Of a stretch of 18,577 bases of DNA, positions 1-7,567 are shown in pieces. Position 1 is the first letter of the stretch. Every line of letters begins with the position of its first letter. The position numbers were made by a program, and so were the translations under genes. Origin of the DNA: CAIUVD01 sp044338255 (GTDB lineage: Bacteria > Planctomycetota > UBA11346); assembly GCA_044338255.1 (NCBI GenBank), contig JBIILZ010000078.1, positions 1-18,577 of the forward strand, written 5' to 3'. Under the pieces are notes generated by a model. The model was not told the origin of the DNA, did no database searches, and saw nothing but the letters and a program-made list of their open reading frames with translations.

Positions 1-427
1 GTGGCCCGGCCCGTGGGTATTCACGTGCGGGGCCACGGCAGCATTGGCTGTTCGACAGCGTCGGCAGTACGAGAGACGTGGAGCGTACAGGGCGCCCGTA
101 TGGCCGGGGCGGCTGGCTATGTCCAACAATCTTGTCCGGGTTCATCACCGGCCCGGTGGTCTCGCCATTTCCAGCGGCAGGTCATCGCTCTCGAAGATCG
201 GCAAGGGGCCTGCCCTGGCATCGCTGAAGCGGACACCCCCCACCAGGCCGGCGCGACCCGACCCGCACCCGGTTCGTCAAGCGGCGAGACCCAGGACACT
301 ACGCAGATCCTGCGGGTGGCGGTCAATGATCAGTGTGGTAGCACCTGCTGATGCATCACTCGCGGTCATCGTAGTTCGCTACTCCTTTCGATACGGGGAA
401 CTTCCACCCCTTGTTTCACGCCGGCTT
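1..427. other. Stretch without a recognisable gene
   Basis: Open frames exist here on both strands, but none gives a protein I recognise. The most gene-like piece is on the minus strand: an ATG at 369 opens a 30-residue frame ending at 277, with a GGAG about 12 bases upstream. The same frame stays codon-like for roughly 40 more residues beyond its TGA before meeting a double stop, which is what a decayed gene would look like. The neighbouring IS66 remnant makes a scarred border plausible. No tRNA, CRISPR or clear promoter was seen. Confidence 0.4.
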
Positions 428-724
428 TTAATAGGGATAGTACATCTTTCTTGTCCTTGTCTTTGTAGTAACACTGCCATCAGACCAGTAGACGCATTGC
501 TCTTCCTTTATAATTCGAAGTGCGCCACTCCGGCCAACTTGTACACTTACGTCAACAACCCTCCAACTTCCATAACGAACGACTGTTTTTGCAGTGGGTC
601 CACCATCGTCCTGTAATTTTACGTGATGACGTGCGGGGCTATTGGCGTAGACTGGCGTTGAGGACAAGGTGAAGAGAGCGCCCGTAGCGATTGCCATGGC
701 GAGCATAGACGGAATTCGAGGCAT
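428..724 (-). CDS. Small secreted protein of unknown function
   Basis: A 98-residue protein that I do not recognise. It starts with a classical Sec signal peptide: basic MPRIP, a hydrophobic core at about residues 6-20, and a likely cleavage site after VYA at residue 27. The mature part is about 71 residues and basic. It is rich in Val, Arg, Thr and Tyr, has a single Cys, and ends in MYYPY. I chose the ATG at 724 rather than the upstream in-frame start because a good Shine-Dalgarno (AGGAG, 8-base spacer) sits before it and the signal peptide begins there. Base composition is visibly more AT-rich than the operon to the right, so it may have a different origin. It lies 48 bases downstream of an IS66 remnant on the same strand. 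Confidence 0.6.
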   Translation of the reverse strand: MPRIPSMLAMAIATGALFTLSSTPVYANSPARHHVKLQDDGGPTAKTVVRYGSWRVVDVSVQVGRSGALRIIKEEQCVYWSDGSVTTKTRTRKMYYPY

Positions 725-732
725 CAGATTAT

Positions 733-737
733 CTCCT
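733..737 (-). promoter_or_regulatory. Ribosome binding site that decides the start at 724
   Basis: Reading the minus strand, AGGAG lies 8 bases before the ATG at 724. It is the clearest Shine-Dalgarno in the left part of the window, and it favours this internal ATG over the longer in-frame start at 763. Confidence 0.6.
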
Positions 738-772
738 GAAAAGTATCCGTCCGACCACCGCACGTTGCGTGA

Positions 773-1219
773 TCAGTTTGACGGAGCAGTTCGCTGAGCG
801 GCCTTCACGGCTGCTGGCGTGAGTGCAGCAAGATCCTGTAGCCTACCGAGCCGATGGAGGATCAGCGCCGGAGTGACCAGGGCGAGGTAGTCGACTGGAA
901 CGAGCCCTTGGAGTCGACAGGAATGTAGCACGCTCAACGCGATGGCATCGCGGTGGGCGGCGGCGAGCGAGCCGACGAAGAGACTGTTCTTGCGAATCAA
1001 GGCATTGATGCGCAGGGCATTCTCGGCCTGATTGTTATCAGGCGGCAATTCGGGATGGTCGAGGAATCTGGTAAGACCTTCCCAGTAGTCGATGATGTAC
1101 TGGGCGCCGTCGCCGAGCTGATGGGGGCCGGGATAGCGGGCCGCGAGGCGTTCGGCCTCGGCCTTGATCTGCTCCATGAGTGGTCGGGAGCGTTCGGCGC
1201 GCATAGAATACAGACCCAC
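773..1219 (-). pseudogene. IS66-family transposase, C-terminal remnant
   Basis: About 148 codons matching the C-terminal part of IS66 TnpC-type DDE transposases. The recognisable core is a TRFLDHPELPPDNNQAENAL stretch, which carries the family's final catalytic Glu, followed by RKNSLFVGS and the family's C-terminal helical tail. Full-length IS66 transposases are around 500 residues, so the N-terminal domains and the catalytic Asp residues are gone. An in-frame TAA lies three codons upstream of the first possible GTG start, so the break is near 1219. No partner tnpA/tnpB genes and no convincing terminal repeats are visible. It cannot be an active transposase. Confidence 0.85.
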
Positions 1220-1275
1220 AGCTTTTTATAAAAGGTTGTGTGTCTGCATTCTGCTTGGGCCGTCCGCCGCTGAGA

Positions 1276-2802
1276 TCACTCCAGAGCCAAGACCTGCCAG
1301 CCGTCGAGGCCTTCCGGCCGGTGCGAGGCGATCACTACCGTTCGCCCCTCAACTGCCAGTTGTGACGCGACCCGGTCCATGGTCCCCGCGGGCATGCCGG
1401 CAAAGGTCTCGTCCAACAACAGGGGCCGCCGAGCATACGAGGCGGCGAGCAGCGCCACCGCCTGTCCGAGCTGGGTACCGCTGCCGTGGCCCGCCTGCCG
1501 CTCTAGCCAGCCGGGGCTCAGGCAGGGCGAGAGGCCGAGTTCCTCGGCGCGGCGAATGATGGCCTGATCGTCGACCGCGTGCCCGTGGGCGAGTGCGGTG
1601 GCGGCAATGAAGGCGCGCACTGGCCAGTGGGGCAGGGCGACAGCATGGTCGAGGAGGATGCCCCGACCGCGCAGCTCACCCGCCTGGGGCGCCTGGTGTC
1701 CAGCGAGTAGGCGCAGCAGAGTGCTCTTCCCGGACCCGGACGGGCCGGTCAGCAACAGCTGGGTGCCGGGGGTGAGGATGCGGTTGGGAAATGTCAGCGC
1801 CCCCCGGGGCAGAGCGACCTGCAGTCCGGACCAGGCAAGGCCGTCGTCGGCAGCCACCTCGGGAACTTCGGCGACCGGCCTCCGCCACCGTTGCCAGGCC
1901 ACCGCCAGGGTCGACCAGCGGTCGGCGGCACCTGCGAGATCCATGAGCGGGCCCACGGCCAGGATTGCCAGGAAGACCGCGGCGGCGAGACCGCCACCAC
2001 TGAGGGTTCCCGCCGCCACCTGGGGTGCACCCGCGAGCAGCACCAGGACCACTCCCAAGGTCACTGCCGCCGCCAAGACCGGCTGCCACCAGCCAGTGCA
2101 GCGCACGGCATAGAGGTCGGCATCCAACCGGATCCGAGCACGATCTCGCGCCTCCCCCGACATCCACGCTAGCCAGCCGCCCGGCGTCCAGCGCTCGGCG
2201 GCCCCGGTGATGGTCCGCCACCACGACCGCTCCTGCTTCGCGGCATCGGCGGCAACCGTCGCGGCGGGAAGGCTCCAGCGGCGTCCGCACCACACCAGCA
2301 ACAGGCAGATGGCCGCCGCCGGCAACACCGCCAGCAGCAGATCCGCATGCAGCAGCGCAAGCGCCGTCATACCGAATCCCATGCGCAGGGCTGCCGACCA
2401 GGCATCCAGCGCCAAGCGCGGGGCCAGCCCAGCCACCAGCCGGGCGTCTGCCAGCCGTTGATCCCGACCGCTGGTAGCAATGAGCGTGGTGATGCCTTTT
2501 TGCCGCAGTCGAGTCTGCAGGTGCTCAGAACATTGTTCCAGGCGGCGATCGCGCGCCCGCAACAGCAGGGCACGCCCCAGCCAGGTCAGCGCCAGACCCC
2601 AACTCGTCAGGGCCAACGCAAAACCCGCTCCGTGGACGGCATCATCGATCAGTTGCCCGGTCAGCCACGGGCGGCAGATCAGGATCGCCACCGCCAGGAC
2701 CTCGATCGCCGCCATCGGCAGGACCAAGCGCAGGGTCGTGGCCCGCTCGGATTGCAGGTCGGATTGCTGGTCGGATTGCTGGAAAGGGATCGCGAGGCTC
2801 AT
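1276..2802 (-). CDS. ABC exporter subunit with intact Walker A/B (CydC/CydD-like)
   Basis: A 508-residue half-transporter with a transmembrane domain at about residues 25-300 and a nucleotide-binding domain at about 320-508. Walker A is intact (GPSGSGKST, 353-361), Walker B is intact with the catalytic Glu (LLLDE, 461-465), and the H-loop His is present (ASHRP, His494). The signature motif is altered: GSGTQLGQ stands where LSGGQ is expected. It overlaps the upstream ABC gene by ATGA, so the two are translationally coupled and should form a heterodimer, as CydDC and other asymmetric exporters do. The N-terminus has a short in-frame repeat (QSDQQSDLQSE). It is the last gene of the flavinylation operon. 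The substrate is unknown; thiol, heme or FAD export are the candidates. No clear terminator follows. Confidence 0.85.
   Translation of the reverse strand: MSLAIPFQQSDQQSDLQSERATTLRLVLPMAAIEVLAVAILICRPWLTGQLIDDAVHGAGFALALTSWGLALTWLGRALLLRARDRRLEQCSEHLQTRLRQKGITTLIATSGRDQRLADARLVAGLAPRLALDAWSAALRMGFGMTALALLHADLLLAVLPAAAICLLLVWCGRRWSLPAATVAADAAKQERSWWRTITGAAERWTPGGWLAWMSGEARDRARIRLDADLYAVRCTGWWQPVLAAAVTLGVVLVLLAGAPQVAAGTLSGGGLAAAVFLAILAVGPLMDLAGAADRWSTLAVAWQRWRRPVAEVPEVAADDGLAWSGLQVALPRGALTFPNRILTPGTQLLLTGPSGSGKSTLLRLLAGHQAPQAGELRGRGILLDHAVALPHWPVRAFIAATALAHGHAVDDQAIIRRAEELGLSPCLSPGWLERQAGHGSGTQLGQAVALLAASYARRPLLLDETFAGMPAGTMDRVASQLAVEGRTVVIASHRPEGLDGWQVLALE
2748..2782. repeat. 12-bp tandem repeat, about 3 copies
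   Basis: The unit CGGATTGCTGGT is repeated nearly three times (the first copy has one change). On the minus strand it encodes the QSD repeat at residues 10-18 of the ABC subunit. It is a multiple of three, so slippage would keep the reading frame. Confidence 0.8.
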
Positions 2803-4238
2803 GCAACGTCTTCGTGCGCCTGAGCCGGCTCCAGATCGACGGTGCGCTGACAGCGGTCAGCGGTCGCTCCATCCGGTCCCACCACCACCAGGGTGCGAGC
2901 CGTGTCGTCGAGCACCGCCCACAGACGCTCGGCGCTCGCGCGGTCCAAGGAGCGGCAGGGATCCATCAGCACCAGGATCGACGGACGGGCGAGCAGGGCC
3001 CTGGCGATCAGCAGCCGCTGGCTTTCTCCGACCGATACCCCTGAACCGTCATCGCCGATGGTGCGCGCCAGCAGCCCGGCCCCGTCTTGGAACCCGAGCC
3101 GGTGCAGCATCGCCAGCAGATGGTCGTCGGCGTGGACGCTCGTCGGGTCCAGGTTCCGACGGATCGGCCCCGGCATCAGGCGATCATCCGCTGCCACCAC
3201 CGCGACGACGTGGCGCCAATGGTCGCCGGCGGCGACCGGAGTGAGGATGCGCTGTCCGGTCTGCACCAGCAGCGGCCATCCCCCCTGTCCGCGCAGGCCC
3301 GTGATCAGCGCTGCCAGCGATCGATCGCTGCCGGTCAGTGCGATACGGCTGCCGTGCGCGATCCGCAACGGACGACGGGCACCCAAGACGAGCACTGCCT
3401 CCTCGGTCGGGTACACCGGCGTATCCGCTGGCGGGGGCAAACGGCGCAGGCGGCGTTCCAAGAGTACCGCCTCTACCGCCTGATACATGGCCCCGGGCAG
3501 GTGCTCGACCCGGGCAGCGCAGGTGGTGGTGGCGATGATGCCGGCGATCGCGGCGCCGATGCCGATGGCGCCATCAGTCGCGGCGGTGATCAGCCACACC
3601 GCCACCAGGGTCTGCACCACCCCGGCGAGTAGCAGCAGCACCACGCCGCCATGCGCTGCATCGCCCGACCCGGTGGAAGGACGCGCCTCCGGAGGATGCG
3701 ACCGCTCCAGGCCGAGGTCGCGCAGCAGGGGTGCAGCCGCGATGAGCGCCGCATCGGATTCCTGTCCTCTCCGTCGCCCCTGCAGCCGACGCACCAGCGG
3801 ACGGGGGTGGGTCGTCCGACGCAGATGGAGGACGATGATGGCTGATCCCAGGAACCACCACAGGCAGACCAGGGGTGATACCGCCAACAGCACCAGCGCG
3901 GCGCCGGCCCACAGACCCAGCACCTCTCCGGCCAGGCGCTGGGCCTGGACCCGTTGCTGAGCGGCGGTGGCAACATCGGTGCGGGCGACGGGAGCCGCGA
4001 TCAATCGTGGCAGCACCCGATCCAGCAGGCGCCATTCCTCGTCCACGCGCCCGCCTGCCGCCACCCGGCCAGCCCAGACGCCTGCCACCAGCCGGATCAT
4101 CGTGGCCACGGTCATGACGATGCACCAGGTGGTAACCGGACGGCCCTGCATCGCGTCAGCGATGGCCAGCGCCGCCAGCGCCTGAACCGGCCCAGTGGTG
4201 GCGGCGACGGTACCGGCAGCCCAGCCGGCGGCACGCAT
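2799..4238 (-). CDS. ABC exporter subunit with degenerate ATPase domain
   Basis: A 479-residue half-transporter partner. Hydrophobic membrane segments lie within about residues 5-240, and the nucleotide-binding domain spans about 275-479. The ATPase motifs are badly degraded: the Walker A position reads ALTGSDRSLAAL near 300-311 with no GKS/T lysine. The signature is VSVGESQRLLIARALL (401-416). Walker B is ILVLMDP with Pro427 in place of the catalytic Glu, and the H-loop region reads VVVGPD without His. Heterodimeric exporters often keep one degenerate site, but losing the lysine, Glu and His together is extreme. It starts 1 base after the stop of the large DUF2271 gene and overlaps the next ABC gene by ATGA. 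At 479 residues it is shorter than the usual 550-600, so the first membrane helices may be reduced. Confidence 0.8.
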   Translation of the reverse strand: MRAAGWAAGTVAATTGPVQALAALAIADAMQGRPVTTWCIVMTVATMIRLVAGVWAGRVAAGGRVDEEWRLLDRVLPRLIAAPVARTDVATAAQQRVQAQRLAGEVLGLWAGAALVLLAVSPLVCLWWFLGSAIIVLHLRRTTHPRPLVRRLQGRRRGQESDAALIAAAPLLRDLGLERSHPPEARPSTGSGDAAHGGVVLLLLAGVVQTLVAVWLITAATDGAIGIGAAIAGIIATTTCAARVEHLPGAMYQAVEAVLLERRLRRLPPPADTPVYPTEEAVLVLGARRPLRIAHGSRIALTGSDRSLAALITGLRGQGGWPLLVQTGQRILTPVAAGDHWRHVVAVVAADDRLMPGPIRRNLDPTSVHADDHLLAMLHRLGFQDGAGLLARTIGDDGSGVSVGESQRLLIARALLARPSILVLMDPCRSLDRASAERLWAVLDDTARTLVVVGPDGATADRCQRTVDLEPAQAHEDVA

Positions 4239-4239
4239 G

Positions 4240-6033
4240 TCAGCCCCGCCGACGGCGGATTCCCGCCGCCAAGCCCAGGGACAACATCAGGGCGAACACA
4301 CCGCCGCTACCGCAGGTCGACAACTCCCCGGGGCGGTCGGTGGACGCCAATGGCTCGGCACGCGCAGCGGTATCGCTGGCGGCGGCGATGCGCACGGCGG
4401 TGAATCCACCGCCGGCAGCAGTGGCGAGCGTGACCAGTCCCCCGGTCATGGTGAAGTCCATCGAGAAGCGGTTGGCTCCAACCACCGAGGTCGGTACCGG
4501 CGCGCCGATGGGGTCGGGATTCTCATCGGCGGATTCCAACCACAGGGTGTAGGTGCCATCGGGGACCGCCGCTTGGTCGAATTGCCAGCGGACATTGCTC
4601 TTCGGCGAATGTTCGAGTTGGGTGGCACCGAGCACCGCATCCACTCCCGATTTCCGGCTGTTGTAGAGTTTCAGACTGGTGCTGCGCTCCGCCGACCAGC
4701 GGCCGACGCTGGCGATGAACGTGCCGCCGCGCTGGATCCAGGCTGCCATCACATGCTTGGGTCGATACGTGCCACCCGCGGGGGCGGTGGTGAAGCTCAC
4801 ATAGGCGATGCCCGCCTGGGACACGCCGCCCGGAGTTCCGGGATCGGTCGTGACGCCAGTGACGGTAAGGGTCGCTGACTGACTTGCGACCGAACTCGAG
4901 GCATTGGTGGCCATACACCGGTAGACGCGCGTCGACCCGGCATCGGCGGTCGCGGCCACCGCCGTGGTGTAGCTGGTGCCGCTGGCGTCGGGCCCCGCGA
5001 TATCGGTGAAGGTGACGCCGTCCGTTGAGACCTGCCAACGCAGCGTCGGCGCAGGGGCACCGGTCACGGCGACCGAGAAGGTGGCAGTCGCACCGACGGC
5101 GATGACCGCATCCGTCGGCTGAGCGGCGAACGCTGGGGCCAGCGGCGTCACCGATGGCGACAGGCGGATGGCGGTAAAGCCACCGCCCGAGGCGGTGGCC
5201 TCGACCACCGAACCGCCGGTGATGGTGAAGGGCATGCTGATGCGGTTGGCGCCAGCAACCTGGCCGGTAGCGGGCGTCGGCAGATTGGCGTCGGCGGTCT
5301 CGATCCACAACGTGTACTGACCATCAGCAAGAGTGCGGGCGTTGAATTGTAAGGCTTTTTGCCCATGACTGGAAAAGGTCGCTCCGGCCACCGCATCCAC
5401 GGTCTGGACGCTGTCCCAGAGGGTGAGATTCCCCTGGCGGATGAGTCCGTACCGGGCGATAGTGCGGACGAAGGTGGTCCCCTGCTGGAGCCACACCGCT
5501 AGCACATGGTTGGGCGCATAGGCGCCACCAGCCGGACTGGTGGTGAAGGTCAGATACGCGAGTCCATCCTGCGGATTGCCGGCGGTCACGGTACGGGTTA
5601 CCGGCGCACTGGTGATGGTCTGACCCCCGGCGAGCACACGGCAGCTGTAGGTGGTGGTGGTCCCGAGCTCGCCGACGGTGGCGACGGGGGTGGTATAGGT
5701 CGAAGCGGTGGCTCCGGGTCCGGGGATGTCGGTGAAGACGCCACCGATTTGGATCTGCCACTGGAAGGTGGGATTGGCGGCATTGAGCACGGTGGCGGTG
5801 AAGGTGACCGTGCCACCGACCCCGACCGCTTGGTTGCCCGGTTGCACCGTGACCTGGGGTACCACGGGCGGATCATCGTCGTCCTCGCCGTTGTCGTCCT
5901 CGCCTCGACGACCGATTGGTTCGACAACCGGCTGCCAGCGATCGCAGCGGTGATCCGCATTCCAATGGCTCGAAACCCCCGCATCTAGACGAGCGGTGGC
6001 GAGGCCGAGCAGGGCAATGACAATCAGTCGCAT
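4240..6033 (-). CDS. Exported protein with two Ig-like and two DUF2271 domains, probably flavinylated
   Basis: A 597-residue exported protein. Order of parts: a short signal peptide (about 1-18); an acidic Asp/Glu/Pro linker (about 45-58); Ig-like domain 1 (about 61-150); DUF2271 domain 1 (about 155-292); Ig-like domain 2 (about 300-394); DUF2271 domain 2 (about 407-550); and a C-terminal tail CGSGGVFALMLSLGLAAG then IRRRRG (574-597). The tail resembles protein-sorting signals of the MYXO-/GlyGly-CTERM type. Each DUF2271 domain carries a flavinylation-like site, DAVAGAT (213-219) and DAVLGAT (465-471). These keep the Asp, Gly-Ala and acceptor Thr of the ApbE target consensus Dxx(s/t)gA(T/S) but lack the preceding Ser/Thr. 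It lies 7 bases after the barrel gene. I infer a surface-exposed electron carrier with up to two covalent FMNs. Confidence 0.8.
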   Translation of the reverse strand: MRLIVIALLGLATARLDAGVSSHWNADHRCDRWQPVVEPIGRRGEDDNGEDDDDPPVVPQVTVQPGNQAVGVGGTVTFTATVLNAANPTFQWQIQIGGVFTDIPGPGATASTYTTPVATVGELGTTTTYSCRVLAGGQTITSAPVTRTVTAGNPQDGLAYLTFTTSPAGGAYAPNHVLAVWLQQGTTFVRTIARYGLIRQGNLTLWDSVQTVDAVAGATFSSHGQKALQFNARTLADGQYTLWIETADANLPTPATGQVAGANRISMPFTITGGSVVEATASGGGFTAIRLSPSVTPLAPAFAAQPTDAVIAVGATATFSVAVTGAPAPTLRWQVSTDGVTFTDIAGPDASGTSYTTAVAATADAGSTRVYRCMATNASSSVASQSATLTVTGVTTDPGTPGGVSQAGIAYVSFTTAPAGGTYRPKHVMAAWIQRGGTFIASVGRWSAERSTSLKLYNSRKSGVDAVLGATQLEHSPKSNVRWQFDQAAVPDGTYTLWLESADENPDPIGAPVPTSVVGANRFSMDFTMTGGLVTLATAAGGGFTAVRIAAASDTAARAEPLASTDRPGELSTCGSGGVFALMLSLGLAAGIRRRRG

Positions 6034-6040
6034 ACGGTTC

Positions 6041-7105
6041 TCAGAGGTAAGCAGTGATGGAGAACGCGAAGAACGGCAGGGCCATCTTCTGGGCGCCGCC
6101 AGTGATCACGCTGTTGAAGGCGGCATTGCTGGTATTGGTGAAATACACCGCGAATTCGTGGGTATTAGTGTCGAAGGCGAGGCCAGCGGCAAGGCTCGGC
6201 CCTTGCTGGGTGCGCCATCCCGCCACCGGCTGGATGACCTCTCCGAGCAGGAACCAGTGCTGGGTGATGGCAAATCGCCCGGTCAGACCCACCGCGGTGG
6301 TGCCCGATTCCGCCGCCGCCCCGGTCTCATCCGGAAAGCGTTTATCGCCGGGACCGGTTCCGCCGACGGCGGCGTCATAGGCCGACAGGCCGGCTCGCCA
6401 CAGACCCAGACCCAGGCGTAGCCGATCTGACAGTAGATCGCGCTCGGCGACCACACCCAAGTCGATAGAGGTGTCCCCCGAACCGTAGTTGCGCAGCATC
6501 CAGCTCACACCGCCGACCACGCTCAGATCGCAGGGTCCCTGCCACAGGCCACGCACCCCACGTTGGTCGAGGAGCTGCACCTGTCCCAGCAGTTCGTAGG
6601 TGTCGTACTGCACCGCGCGACCGTCATGAATGGGTACCGCCAGATCGCGACCATTGACCCGTTGCAGGCTGAGAGTGGTGGCCTTCACCGGCGCGTAGGC
6701 GAGCAAGAAGCCGATCTTCACATCGTCGTCCAGGCCCATGAGATTGGTGCGCGGCTCCTCCTCGTAGCCTTTGCGGGCCACATGCGAAATGCGGTAGTAC
6801 CAGTCGCCGGTCGGAAGGCTCGCCGCACCGGGCAAAAACCAGTGGTGGATGACCCGACGCTGGTTGTCCGTCCACAGCGACAACGGACCGCTGGCAAGAA
6901 GGGGATCTTCTTCCTCTTCCTCGGTGTCCTCCTCATCCGCCGGGGGCGGAGGAGGTGGTGGCCGTACCGCCGCTGGCGTACGGACGAGCGGAGGTGGTTC
7001 GGCAGCGATGGCCGTGGCAGCAGACTGTACCAAAAGAACCGACAGAACCGACGGTACCGAAAGAGCCGAAAGAGCCGAAAGAACCGGGGGGATGATCAGG
7101 CGCAT
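6041..7105 (-). CDS. DUF5777-like outer-membrane beta-barrel protein
   Basis: A 354-residue exported protein. A Leu/Ser/Val-rich signal peptide ends near residue 35. It is followed by a proline run and an acidic stretch (PPPPPPPADEEDTEEEEEDP, about 49-68). The rest shows alternating polar/hydrophobic beta-strands. The pattern matches the DUF5777 family: an HHWFLPG...YRISH strand near the start, a GLDDDVKIGFLLAYAP strand, and a FDTNTHEFAVYFTNT strand near the end, where the family has a similar FDxxTxxHxFxxxFTN strand. I chose the ATG at 7105 because it begins the signal peptide and lies 4 bases after the preceding stop; the longer in-frame start at 7252 would overlap that gene for no reason. 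In this operon it may be the outer-membrane partner of the DUF2271 carriers. Family placement is by pattern memory; a porin or structural role is inferred. Confidence 0.75.
   Translation of the reverse strand: MRLIIPPVLSALSALSVPSVLSVLLVQSAATAIAAEPPPLVRTPAAVRPPPPPPPADEEDTEEEEEDPLLASGPLSLWTDNQRRVIHHWFLPGAASLPTGDWYYRISHVARKGYEEEPRTNLMGLDDDVKIGFLLAYAPVKATTLSLQRVNGRDLAVPIHDGRAVQYDTYELLGQVQLLDQRGVRGLWQGPCDLSVVGGVSWMLRNYGSGDTSIDLGVVAERDLLSDRLRLGLGLWRAGLSAYDAAVGGTGPGDKRFPDETGAAAESGTTAVGLTGRFAITQHWFLLGEVIQPVAGWRTQQGPSLAAGLAFDTNTHEFAVYFTNTSNAAFNSVITGGAQKMALPFFAFSITAYL
7035..7085. repeat. 9-bp imperfect tandem repeat in a signal-peptide coding region
   Basis: Five to six copies of a 9-base unit (AGAACCGAC, later AGAGCCGAA) encode the Leu-Ser-Val/Ala repeats in the signal peptide of the barrel protein. 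The unit is a multiple of three, so copy changes would only lengthen or shorten the hydrophobic core. Confidence 0.8.
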
Positions 7106-7109
7106 CGGA

Positions 7110-7562
7110 TTACCGTTCCACCGAGATGATGAGATCCTTGATGTAATGCTCGCTGATGGTGACGCCCGGCCAGTCGGGGGTGATCGGCACCTTGCGCTTT
7201 TTGAAGTGGCCACCCTTGTCCTTGCGCTGTTCGACGCGCAGAACCAGGTCACCAGCGAGGAGGTCGCCGGCCGGGACCTTCACCAGCTGATGGGCGGCCC
7301 AGGCCGGCGAGGCGCCAGTGACGGCATCCATGCTCTCGCTGGTACCCTCGCGGGCGGCGCTCCAGACCAGCATCTCCTTGTAGTACTCCTTGTCTCCGCT
7401 GAAGAGGTACAAGGTGCGGACAAAAGTCCCGTCCTTCTTTTCGACCCAGACCACGATCATCGGCTTGTCGCCGCTGCCTTCGACCAGGGTCAGATCGAGG
7501 ACCATTTGCGGATCAGCCGCGGCGAGAGTACCAACGGCCAGGAGAGTGAGCAGGAAGCGCAT
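7110..7562 (-). CDS. Small periplasmic DUF2271 protein, predicted covalent FMN carrier
   Basis: A 150-residue exported protein. The signal peptide is MRFLLTLLAVGTLAAA, cleaved near residue 16. A single DUF2271 domain follows, recognisable from a VVWVEKKDGTFVRTL strand (38-51) and LVWSAA (65-70). It contains DAVTGAS (79-85), a full match to the ApbE flavinylation consensus Dxx(S/T)GA(S/T), so Ser85 would be the FMN acceptor. I chose the ATG at 7562 over the longer start at 7733 because the signal peptide begins there and it lies 5 bases after the stop of the FNR-PepSY gene. Its direct neighbours are the reductase upstream and the barrel downstream. This suggests a shuttle that takes electrons from the PepSY protein in the periplasm. 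Confidence 0.85.
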   Translation of the reverse strand: MRFLLTLLAVGTLAAADPQMVLDLTLVEGSGDKPMIVVWVEKKDGTFVRTLYLFSGDKEYYKEMLVWSAAREGTSESMDAVTGASPAWAAHQLVKVPAGDLLAGDLVLRVEQRKDKGGHFKKRKVPITPDWPGVTISEHYIKDLIISVER

Positions 7563-7567
7563 GAGAA

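Noticed and set aside
44..616. Long plus-strand frame of 190 codons at the left end
   Set aside because: Arg/Pro/Ser-rich composition, no known family, and it runs antisense through the better supported secreted-protein gene.
1676..2293. Long minus-strand frame inside the ABC gene
   Set aside because: It is an out-of-frame shadow of the ABC subunit; the real frame carries the Walker motifs.
6041..7105. Barrel as a DUF3570 protein, known from other apbE clusters
   Set aside because: The strand patterns, especially the HEFAVYFTNT strand, fit DUF5777 better from memory; an HMM search would settle it.
7106..7252. N-terminal extension of the barrel protein
   Set aside because: It overlaps the DUF2271 gene in another frame and would hide the signal peptide that begins at 7105.
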